DNA of 64,000 bases from Suillus spraguei (taxonomy: Eukaryota > Basidiomycota > Agaricomycetes > Boletales > Suillaceae): the NCBI GenBank assembly GCA_016800925.1, contig JABCPU010000274.1, positions 26,646 through 90,645 of the forward strand, read 5' to 3'. The position numbers were made by a program, and so were the translations under genes. Below the pieces are notes generated by a model. The model saw only the letters and a program-made list of their open reading frames with translations, had not been told where the DNA came from and searched no databases. This document shows positions 34,633 through 44,967 of the stretch, piece after piece; the first letter of the stretch is position 1, and each line of letters starts with the position of its first letter.

Positions 34633-36553
34633 TCCTTGTAAACGACTTAATCAGTTGAGTTTCCATCTGTCGAGTTTTACTTGCAACTTTATGACTGTCA
34701 CCGTGTCACTTGCCTTTCTGTGTATATCGATTTGTTTTGGAAGAGTTAAAATTCTCGAACCCTCACTATACGTTGACAAGTAGGCAATACAGTTTAGATA
34801 GTCAAACCTGTAGGAATTGTAAGTTGCTTGAAACTGCGAAAGATGGCGTGTTAATGGGGTAAACTTACAGTCTACACGGGCTAATAACACCTGCAGCATC
34901 CATCAGACCTAATCTTCACTTATCGGAAAGTGGTGCCCTTGATCGTCCCGACAATACCGATGGCCACGCCTCTACATCAAATACGAAGGAAGTGGTCCTT
35001 CCTATTAGCGGCTTCACCAGAACATCACGTCCCAAAGGAAGTCGTAGATCTGCAGCCTCGGACACTGAGGTGAGGGATGCATGATATGAAATGAGACTCA
35101 GTGCAATGGACTGACGCATTTTGGGGGTTGTTAAGGGCGATGAGCTTGTGTTGGTTGTGGTGAATGATGATATCGAAAGGAAACATTCGGACGTCCCGAC
35201 CGCTTTGCTAATACTCGTATTGTTATCAATCAGAATGAGTCAAGATTTCGCCCGCATCGAGTGTATGCTCGAGTGCTAACCCTGGTCATGGACGAGTGAA
35301 GCTAGACGGCGTGTTGAATCCCATGTACCTACTAAATATGAAGCGCCGGAAGTCAACACTCAGAAAGGAAAATTGCTTGAGGCTCATGATTAAGAATATA
35401 TCATATTGATCGACATGGAACTTACCCATCAAATCCGCACTGCGCACTCTCTAGCTGTCCCTCTTGCACTAGAGACTCTGATCCTCCCTCACTGAACTCC
35501 ACGTACTATGTCTACAGTACGGGTTGGTGCTGGGCGTCCCTGAGTAGTACACGAGACTATCTGCATGCGAGTCGTGCGAGTATCGAGAACACTGTCTATG
35601 TTGGAGAGCTGACATGAGATTGGTCGAAGTTGAATATGGGCTGGGGCCTGTCGCGTGGGCGTAACTAATAGAGAGGAGACACTAAAGGGGTTTCAGTTTG
35701 GGCCCGGATCGTTATTAAGGGACTTCGCGAGTAATACTAGTAGCTAATATTTGACATCTGTATGCCAGTATTCAAAAGTTAAGCAAAAGTGCGAGATAAA
35801 TGCTCACCAGGTCTTCCCTCATAGCAATACCCATTAGGATGACCATGTCCCACATGCCTTTAGATCCTTACAGCATCTCCTACAAAAAGCGACCAACGGG
35901 AGAGCCAGGGCCATGTCCGATATAGGGTCTATGGCCCCAAAGGACGATAAATGGGATATATATATATATAAAACAAGGGAGATGTCGTGGAAATTAAGAG
36001 GCGTGACATACATAGTGAATGTGCGCGGTGATGATGGTAATGGTAGCAGAATGGAGCCAGGCGAGGAACCGAAGAATGTCTGGCGTCTGTGGGGGGAAGG
36101 TCATGGCTGTTGGGTGACTTGGGTTTACATGTGTTGTAATATCATATGGAAAACCCCAAATCACCGTCTTTACCTTGGGGTCAGATTTAGAACAGGTAGA
36201 ACATACAGGAATTGGGTGGAGGAACAGGTTGCTGCAGGGAGAGTTGGTGTGAGAAATTGAGATGCGAGATACCATTCGACAGTTCTATCATACGGCGAGT
36301 AAATTTAATTAATGACGTTTTGATAATATAAAATACTTGGCAAATAATGTTATGTGCCAAGCCTGAGAAAACTGCTTCCGGGCCGAGTCAAGTAAACTGA
36401 TCTAATCTATTGTTCTCAAGATCGGGTACAACAAAACATTATGTATTTCTGTGAGTTGTCCACAGGGACCACATTACGCGAATAAATTTAAAGTACCGCA
36501 GTTCCTCGTCGTTTATTTCAACCCCCTACTTGATCTTGACTTGACCAAGCAAA
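34633..36553. other. intergenic, duplicated WD40 3' flank then unassigned
   Basis: 34640-34800 repeats the 3' flank of WD40 copy 2. Beyond this I see no supported gene in about 1.7 kb. The frame at 35913-36260 contains a TA run at 35957-35970 and no motif. Confidence 0.4.
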
Positions 36554-37850
36554 ATGAACAAAGTACTCCTTCCTCACGGCGCCCGCTCATCCAACAACCC
36601 AATCCCAGCTCCAGCTCCAGGGAATATCGTCATGGATGAAGACACACTTGGCAAGCTTTCTCGTGCACAGCTACAAAAGGTAGCTAAGGTATGTGTCGTG
36701 TTCCTTTCCCTGAATGCCACACTGATCTCAAAACAGGCTCATGGAGTAAAAGCAAATATGAAAAGCGCAGTAATCATCACAGAGTTAATGAAACTCAGCA
36801 AGGTTGTCCCCCTACTGTACGTGCCCTGCTTCATCTTTGGTGTTATAAATGATCCTGACAATCATTCAGTAAAGATAAGGAGAGCGAGCAACCACCAAGA
36901 AAAAAGTCAAGGATGACAAAGGAGAGGCAGCCAGCTGCCGGTCCTTCAACACGAATCATTGACTTGCCTGCAGACACGGGTTGTGAGTGCCACGCCTCGC
37001 ATCACAGTGCAAGAAATCTAACCTTTCGCTAGTTGATCCTCCAATCATCCAGGAAGATGCCCCTACGCCCGTCCTTATTCTTGCAGCAGAAATTAAGACT
37101 CCCATAAAAGCAGCTGGGCATACTGGTGTCATTTCTCCTGGTCATCTAGCGGAAAAGTCGCCAAGCCTTTCACCGTTAATACAAATCCCAAATGCGCAAC
37201 AGGCTGCGGAGGATGACTCCAGTGATTCAGGTAGTTCTTTCTTGTCCTATGCAAGTTCAAGTCGGCAACAATACCACAAATCCCCCGTCAGCTCGCGTGC
37301 AGGAACGCCTCCTCCTGCAGGACCACAACTACTCAACCGGGCTGTAAACATTATGAAACAGATCATGACCGACGATCAACGCATTCTCGTCCAGGCCGCC
37401 GCTCTCCGCCAGAGAGCGGCGGGGCTGAAGGAGCAGGCAAGGAACGTGCGGGACATCGTGCGCGCTGAGCGGGGGCGCCGTGAGAGACTGGAGGCCTTCT
37501 TCACACACTGGAGGCAGATCGCACCCGAATGGCCAAAAGATTGGATATACAAAGAAGGCGAGGAGGATCAGATGCGGACAGAGAGAGTGCTCAAAACTAT
37601 GACACCACCGTATGTGTTCCCCCGTCCTGACTTACTCATGTTTTTAACCACTTCGCCGATAGGCTACCGTCAACAGGTCCGACGGGCCCACCCACATTGT
37701 CTTTCGATGGAAGAGACGCACCGTGAGTTTTCGCTCGCGTTTCGCTTGTCCAACTCGGCTAACAGTTATCAGAAACCCGCACAGGGAGTTGAGACGCCGT
37801 CAGCTGCAGCCTCGACAAGAAGCTCGGGAGAAGAGGAAGGTGTCAGCTGA
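36554..37850 (+). CDS. SAP-like N-terminus plus coiled-coil, unknown protein
   Basis: Six exons in phase: 36554-36688, 36737-36816, 36870-36982, 37033-37609, 37663-37722 and 37766-37850 (1050 nt, 349 aa). Residues about 27-60 read LGKLSRAQLQKVAK, then AHGVKANMKSAVIITELMK, which fits the helix-extended-helix pattern of SAP DNA-binding motifs (my inference from the L-x-x-L-A-K-x-x-G-V/I-K-x pattern). Next are a basic patch (PPRKKSRMTKER), a Ser/Pro-rich stretch, and a long charged helix (AAALRQRAAGLKEQARNVRD, then VRAERGRRERLEAFFTHWRQ) likely to form a coiled coil. The last exons are Pro/Ser-rich. A nuclear or chromatin role is plausible but unproven. No neighbour gives context. Confidence 0.7.
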
Positions 37851-38570
37851 CCCTGCCGTAGAGCCTGGTCAATGCGCCAATAGCCTGCCTTCGTCGCAGT
37901 TGACCACCAAAGGAACAGCTGTAAAACGAAAACATTGTACTTAAATTGTTCATGGTTAGTACTGTGAGCTTTACCTACAGATGTTACTTTACCCTCAGCT
38001 ATGATATATCCTGTGATAATATGTATTACTCACAAATTGTGTATTTGTTATACCTCATCAACTGAAATCGATAACGACACCTGCTGGTCCGTCCATTTGT
38101 CGTTGGACTCAGGACCAACTTGCGTTGCAGTCTAACTATATAACATGTTCGGCAGTGGTTAAATAGAAGAATGGATATCGCACCAATATCAACCAATGCA
38201 GCCTTAAGAGGACCGGGAATAAAGCAGAAATGCTCATGTGCCACACATGGTTCGTCATGGCTGATATACTCGGTACTTATGCGTGATGTCATCTAGTGGT
38301 GAGAAGAAAGTATCGACATCAAAGCATTAACGAGTTAAGTATGAGACTGGCAAACCGAAACCCTGAGCTAGTTGAAACTGATTCTCATTCAGCTTATATA
38401 TAAATTCCTGGAGGTGCTAGAGCAACAAAGGGAAAACTCATGACAAAGGTAGTCTCTCGTAGCAAGACCTTGATAGAACAATAGAAATAAAGAAACAAAG
38501 GGAGGATCGTTGGCCTCCGTACATGTCGGAGTTAGAAGACAAAAAAATCGACGCGAATATTTAGCCTGAA
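37851..38570. other. intergenic between convergent genes
   Basis: No gene is recognised. The minus frame 38026-38292 lacks motifs. The region should hold the 3' ends of both neighbours. Confidence 0.35.
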
Positions 38571-39110
38571 TCAACAGCTAGGTGGTGTTGAGATAGAAGT
38601 GAATCGTGTTACATCACCAGAGGTCTCCGCGAGCAGTATCTGCGCGTTTGCATTGACGACTGAATTTTTCCCTGCAGTAGTTTCGTCAAAGATAGTAACA
38701 GCATTTCTTCCCCCGCAGGTGCGTCTGCTACATTTAATCAGTAAGTCTGTTCGAGCTCATCCTACGCTACTTCATCTCCTCGACAGTCCGCTTCATCCGA
38801 TCCAACAAGCTCCGCGTGTCCTCTTCGTCTTCCTCACTGTGTGGTGTCAACGGGGCCTTCAAAGGCGACGAGAGACGCCTGAAAGCATGCCCTTGCAGCG
38901 ATTTCGCAGGCGAAGTGAAAAACTTCGTCAGAGATGCAGGTCATGAGTGAGCTTTCATAGGGAATATGCTTCTTTCGTCTGAGATGCACTGCACTCACCA
39001 ATAGGGTGGACAGTAGAGTCTAGCGAGGAGGGCAGTTTCCGTAGTCCATTCCTCTCACTCGAAGTAGAGGGCGTAGAGGGTGCAACGGATAACTGTCTGA
39101 TCCTTGGTAC
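38571..39110 (-). CDS. Ser/Thr-Pro-rich protein, C-terminal part
   Basis: Minus-strand exons: about 39110-38990 (VPRIRQLSVAPSTPSTSSER, then LRKLPSSLDSTVHPI); an exon ending at 38771 (HAFRRLSSPLKAPLTPHSEE, then DTRSLLDRMKRTVEEM); and a last exon 38724-38571 (RNAVTIFDETTAGKNSVVNA, ending FTSISTPPSC). The donor after 38771 and the acceptor at 38725 are clean GT-AG. The middle acceptor is uncertain: one in-frame choice gives an unusually long intron of about 140 bp. SP-K and TP motifs resemble cyclin-dependent kinase sites, so a cell-cycle or chromatin phosphoprotein is possible. I do not recognise the family. N-terminal exons upstream (39110-39500) were not resolved; ATG GAC ATC GAA near 39480 is a candidate start. 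Confidence 0.5.
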
Positions 39111-41089
39111 CTGTGCAAAGAAGGAGTATAGTGAGCGCTGAGTTGTGGTGTTCTTAGATGGTCATAGAATGAAAATTAGTTGGAAGACACGTCATGGGAG
39201 AGAAATGGCAAGAAAATGACAAGGAGTTTGAGAGATCTCACCTCATGATTAATCACCGGTAAGATGGTAACTTATGACGTTGCGCAAGGAAAAGACAGCC
39301 AGTTGAGGTAGGCGATGCGCCAGGAGGAATCTAAGTAAATGTAGTAAGCTCTCCAAGCGCATATGTATATGTATCCTGCATCAGTTTGTGAAAGTTCAAA
39401 TCAATTCTTAACGAATACTTCATAATAGACAGGAATCCGACATCCCAGCTTCAACAAAGAAAAAAAGTATGTACTTGCCTTCGATGTCCATCTCCTTATT
39501 AGCGTCCTCTCCAACCCAGCTCCTACATTCTCCTCAGATTTTTACTCTTTCCAAACCGTTGATTGAGGACGGTGCTTTGCCAAAGATGATGAGGATTAAA
39601 AGCCTGCCAATGTACACAGTTTATTTATAAATGTATCAGTAAAGGTATTCTAGGCAGATACTCCACGTACCTGTCTTTCCAGCAATACAATTTCTACTTA
39701 CAGAGCATTGATCTTTGAGCAATAGAGGCGAACAACTGCACGTTGGGCCGAGTTCGAAGATAATTGCCTTATCGTCGTTCGGAATACTGCTGCCTGCTCA
39801 TTAATGATAAGCTTCAAGATCAGCCGCAGCGCAACAAACAGTCATATTTCAGGTGACGAGCAGCAAGACTTCGTTAGATGGGAACTTGGCAACGATATCA
39901 AACAAGAATAAATACACGTTAGTCAGACTCACTAGTTTCACGCCACTCCGATCGCCTCCGAGGCGGTCTTCGCCATTCTCTGCTTTCAAAGTTTATTTCA
40001 ACTAGGGGTCGGCGCTGCCGACACAGACCTTGCGGAGCTTTAATCCTTTATTTTTAATTTTTATTCCTGCTACCTTTGAGTAGCTGGGTCTTTGTGGACG
40101 TATAATTTCCTCAATAACAGGGATATTGCATTTCACAAATTCTGTGGATATATCGGGCGCTCATAACTTTATATGTACAATGGCAATGTTCAGAAAACAA
40201 TAATAGCAGACTGTGACCTACATTATTGCGGGTTATTACAGAAGTCGTGGATCATACCAATTCATACCAAGTAACTGAAGATGTCAAAGAAAACAGAGTA
40301 AGGATGGATCATATCATGAGTAGTGCTGCTGAAGTCCGGTTCAGTCTCGAACCAGGTTCGACTAAGCTTGCAGATAATGGGCTGCCTATTTTGTTGCAGA
40401 GGTCTCTCAAGACCTCCACCACGCCATTCCCAACACCATGAATGCCATGCGCAAACACCCAGTACATATCAGCAACTGTTGATGTGGCTCAGATGAGTAT
40501 GGGACGACAGAGGGAGTCCTTTGCCAGTGTTTAACACATATGCCTAGCGCATGTCAGCAAATGCTGACATGGCTTGAACATATGCGAACAACACCTGAAG
40601 GTGCCAGAATGTCACAACCCACAAAACGAATTAATGCTAGGGCAGAGACTAGGACTCAAACTAAGATTATCACAGAGAAAAAGAGGAGCAAGGATGTCTT
40701 GGATTGCTACAGGTGTAGATACAAGAGGTTTGAACTAAAGAACTACTACAGCGAAACTAACTAACTATATACACATATTGAAACTGAGATATAAACTGAG
40801 TTTGAAACTACTAGCCAATCATAAAATAGAAACGAGAATCGTACAATGTGATAGTTGTGACATTGTTATGACATCATATTCTAGAAGGTTCTAAGATCAC
40901 GTGATACTATCTTATCTTATCTTATCGATAGCATCATAAAAGATCTCTTCGTCTTCATCAGGAAGTTCGGTTATAGAAGCAGTTATAGGTATTTCAATGG
41001 AGTTTGTGTTTGTCTTAGCGCTGGGTTTAGACGCTTTAGGGAAATTAAGAAAAGAGTAATGATTTGTATTTGGAATTCATGACATTACC
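39111..41089. other. unassigned region, likely decayed repeat near 40,450-41,090
   Basis: 39111-39500 may contain 5' exons of the minus-strand gene. No gene is supported from 39500 to 41089. A perfect 10-bp inverted repeat (catgtcagca aa tgctgacatg) lies at 40550-40571, with a related degenerate motif near 40468. A tatct repeat is at about 40908-40926. The part next to 41090 may be the LTR of the minus-strand gypsy remnant (its downstream side begins TGTCATGAATTCC on the minus strand), but its other end was not found. Confidence 0.4.
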
Positions 41090-42790
41090 CCCTCTCTAGG
41101 ATGAGCGTCATCGCGAATGTATGAAGGTCTGATGTTACGTGTTCTCCATTTCTTGAAATCTTCTGAATTAAGTATAGAACCTTGAATTCTTTTGGTTTTA
41201 GCCGCCATGGGATTCTTTTTGTGAAACTCCACTATAAGAATCGGGGAATCCTTTACGTTTTCTTCTGGTTCCCATGTCGACTCTTCTATCGGATATCCTT
41301 CCCATTTTACTCAGTATTGCAGCTTTCCTCGGAATAATCGGCTATCTAATACTTCTTCTACAACAAATTCTTCCTGATCGTCAACTATGTCAGGAGGTGG
41401 TCGGGTGGGTTGAGAATGAGGGATCATTTGAGATGCATAGTATGGAGTGAGTAATTGAACGTGAAAAACCGGATGGATCTTATAATTTGCCGGTAATTTC
41501 AATTTATAGTTCACCTCGCCAATCTTCTCTAGTATTTCAAAGGGCCCAAGATGACAATCTGACAATTTTTGACTTGGACGACATTGTTTAATGTTTTTTG
41601 CGTCTAGCCAGACTTTGTCTCCCTTTTTATACTGTGGTGCGTCTTTTACTCCTTTGTCATAGAACCGTTTCATTCGTTCATTGACTAGTTTCAAAGTATT
41701 TTCCGCATCATCTCTTGCTTCTTTCATTTGATCCACTCTTTCATCGGCAACAGGAATATGGGAGTTGGAATTAGGAGATATCGTGAATTCTGGATTATAT
41801 CCATATAGAACTTTGAAAGGGCTATGGCCGGTGACTGTGACTGCATTATTATGGAAAATTCTGCAATCGGCAACCAAGATACCCAATCATTTTGTCTATA
41901 AGAGGTAAACAGGCATAAATATTGTTCAACTTCTTGATTTACGCGTTCTGTTTGTCCGTCCGTATGGGGATGATAGGCGGTCGAAGCAGACCATTTTGTG
42001 CCTAATCTTTTTGACATTTGTCCCATAAATTTCGATACGAACTGTGTTCCTCTATCTGAAATCACTTTTTTTGGTGTTCCATGATGTTTCCATACATTCT
42101 TTAAAAATAGCTCAGCAATTTCCTTCGAGTCTACTTCTTTTTTGGTGGGAATAAAGTGTGCTTGTTTTGTAAATCAATCAACGACAACAAAAATGCTATC
42201 ACACCCTTCACTCTTTGGTAGGTCCACAATCAGGTCACATGTAATCGTTTGCCAAGGTCCTTCTGGAACTTCATTTGGCTGTAAAGGTCCCGTCGGTTTA
42301 CTAGGATAGACCTTTGTTTGTCTGCAACAATCGCAACCATCTACATAATCGTGAACACTCTTTGTCATCATTGGCCACCAATAATTTCTGGAAATCAATT
42401 CTAAGGTTTTGGCACGTCCAGGATGTCCAGCCGGTGGTGAGTCATGAAATAACTCTAGAATCTCTCGGCGGATTTCTTTATCATTTGGAACATAGACCAA
42501 TCCTCGGAATAACACCAATCCATCTTCAACATTCCATTCTTCGACTCCTCTACGCAATTGCACCGGTGCTGCTTTTAGCGTTTCTAGCGCTTTCATCACT
42601 TCAGGCTCTCATTCTGTACTTTGTCTAATCTTTTTAAGAAGAGATTTTTCTCCTTCTATAAGAACTTGGCCTCTTTTAGCAGCATTGACTTTGAAAAATT
42701 CCGGTTTAAGCAAAATGCGATCAGAATTGTCGTTTTCTACCCCCCTCTGTGGTCTGATCTCCGAGACAGATGATCGGCCTTTTCCTTATC
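41090..42790 (-). mobile_element. decayed Ty3/gypsy chromovirus pol (integrase end)
   Basis: Read on minus from 42790 to 41090: RNase H tail (ADHLSRRSDHRGG), integrase zinc-binding region (ELFHDSPPAGHPGRAKTLEL, then CDCCRQTKVYPSK), catalytic core (TCDLIVDLPKS, SDRGTQFVSKFM, AYHPHTDGQTERVNQEVEQY), the GPFEILEKIG block and a chromodomain (VKWEGYPIEESTWEPEENV) ending DDAHPREGGNVM. Stops and frame changes interrupt it: a TGA before EPEVMKALE near 42604, a TGA replacing tryptophan in LQY-VKWEGYP near 41313, and frame changes near 42173 and 41880. The gag, protease and most of RT are missing; the right side is cut off by family-A LTR sequence at about 42795. Confidence 0.85.
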
Positions 42791-42794
42791 ACTC

Positions 42795-43999
42795 GTTAAT
42801 CGATCACGCTCGTTCCCTGTTACCGCTGGCATACCGCTGGACTTTTGACTGTTATTTTGACTGAACTTCTCACGGCCACTACTTTACCACTGAAAGTACT
42901 GCAGCTTTCTTTACTGTTTCTTCGCACCACTCACAACCTTACCGCTACCACTGATATCATCGCTCGATATCGCTCGCTCGACGCAACTGTTTCTGACTAT
43001 ATCTCGACTATGGTAGTACTGCTACTTATGACACTAGTTCCGGCGGCATCATCGCTGACCGCAGCAACTTACCCTGACCACAACGCTTCTTTCGCACATA
43101 AGTTTGACTCGAACTTGACCATACTAATAGGCATCCCCCTTTATGGTTGAATGATCTTGTTCTCACAAGTGAAGCAGACTAGATGGAGCGCAAGACTCAC
43201 ATACTAGCTTAGGCCATGGTTTATCTACAGCCCAGGTTAGGTTGTATCCTTACACTGTTCACTCTACTGCTTGCCTACTGCATTCCCATGCTTACTGCTA
43301 GTTTTCCTGCAAGTTTCCCATGGACTGGAGGTCACTGCTAGCACCTCGCTACCTCCCATGGCATTCTCGCACCACAGGTTGGGCATTATTGAGCTATACT
43401 AACTTAGCATTCCCTTTAGGGTCAAACACTCTTGCTTTGCAAGTGAAGCAGACTAGACAGAGCGCAAGACTCGCATACTAGTTTAGGCCATGGTTTACCT
43501 ACAGCCCAGGCTAGATTGTATCTTTACGCCACTCGTTAATCATCATCGCTCATTCACCATTACCGCTGGCATACTGCTAGATTCTTGACCCCTGTTTTGA
43601 CTGAACTTCATGCTCACCGCTACTTTACTGCTGAAAGTACTGCGGACTTTTTTACTGTTTTTTTTTGCACCGCTCACATCTTACTGCTACCATGCACTTT
43701 ACTGCTCAACATCGCTCGCTAGATGCTACACTTTCAGGCATTTTTCCGACCATGGTAGTACTGCTACATACAACACTAATTTTGGCAGCATCATTGCTGA
43801 CCACAGCAACTTACCGCTGACTACAACATTATGTATATTTGTACATTAGTTTGACTTGAACTTGACTATACTAACAGGCATCCCCTTTAGGGTCGAACAC
43901 TCTTGTTCAACAAGTGAAGCAGACTAGACAGAGCGCAAGACCACACATACTAACTTAGGAGGTAGTTTATCTACAGCCCAGGTTAGGTTGTATCTTTAC
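42795..43999 (+). repeat. family-A LTR fragments, at least three in a row
   Basis: Three LTR 3' ends with the same sequence (gaagcagactaga ... ctacagcccaggttaggttg) finish near 43254, 43527 and 43999. The preceding parts share ttaccgctggcatac and ttactgtttctt(c/t)g(c/t)acc. The middle fragment (43255-43527) also matches the reverse complement of 60227-60430. The short open frames in these stretches are repeat sequence and not genes. Confidence 0.75.
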
Positions 44000-44004
44000 A
44001 CCAT

Positions 44005-44967
44005 TGTAATGAACATATTGGTGCTGGCCTTAAAACCCTATCTTTTGGCGCACGTCTCACATCTATAAGAATCTCCACCAGTTCAAAGGCCATCTTACTC
44101 CTTTAGCATTGCCGGTGGCATTCCACGCTTACCACACACCATACCGACTGCCGCACCACGTTCCACATACCGATGTCCTTCCATGTCCTTGCCGCATCTG
44201 CATAGCTCCATTTGGTGCGTCGTTTGTTTTATGTTTGTTATCATTGATTCCACAGCAAGTCTTATTACATGTTGCCTCGTGCCGCAGCGCCTCGTGCTAT
44301 GTTTACATATGGCGGTTACCACACTCGAGCGCTACTGATCTCACCTAGAGCATTCTGAGTACATACAATTTAAGATATAAGTACCGCATACCCCACACAA
44401 TATGATACCTGATTTTACCCCATGGAATGTACTATAGGTCAGGATTAGTGTCTAGCTCTGGATCTACCCAGTAGTAGACTTAGTCTTTAACGTTTCCTTA
44501 CTGCTTGTTTAATCAATTACACTCGTTCACCGTTACCGCTGGCACACTGCTAGATTCTTGACCCCTGTTTAGACTGAACTTCATGCTCACTGCTACTCTA
44601 CCACTGAGAGTACTGCAGACTTCTTTACTGTTTCTTTGCACCACTCGCACCTTACTGCTACCGCTGACTTTACCACTCATTATTGCTCACTCGACGCTAT
44701 GTTTCAAGTATTATCTCGACCACGGTAGCACCGCTACATACAATGCTAGTTCTGGCGACATCATCGCTGATGGTGGCAACTTACTGCTGACTACAATGCT
44801 ACATTCGCACATTGGTTTGACTCGAACTTGACCATACTAACAGGCATCCCCCTTTAGGGTCGAACACTCTTGTTTCGCAAGTGAAGCAGACTAGATGGAG
44901 CACAAGACCACACATACTAACTAAGGAGGTAGTTTATCTACAGCCCAGGTTAGGTTGTATCTTTACA
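44005..44967 (+). mobile_element. solo LTR, family A (963 bp)
   Basis: Begins tgtaatgaacatattgg and ends ttgtatctttaca, with the terminal TG...CA of LTRs. It is flanked on both sides by ccat (44001-44004 and 44968-44971), a probable short target duplication. It is similar end to end to 61745-62705. It abuts the end of another family-A LTR on the left and a KDZ partner-gene relic on the right. Confidence 0.75.

Noticed and set aside
35913..36260. 115-aa frame with TA-repeat-encoded YIYK
   Set aside because: Contains a simple repeat, lacks any motif, and the opposite strand is equally open.
43610..44831. Similar small ORFs starting MLTATL(L/P)L(K/R)VL
   Set aside because: They lie at the same place in family-A LTR copies, so their similarity reflects the repeat and not a protein.
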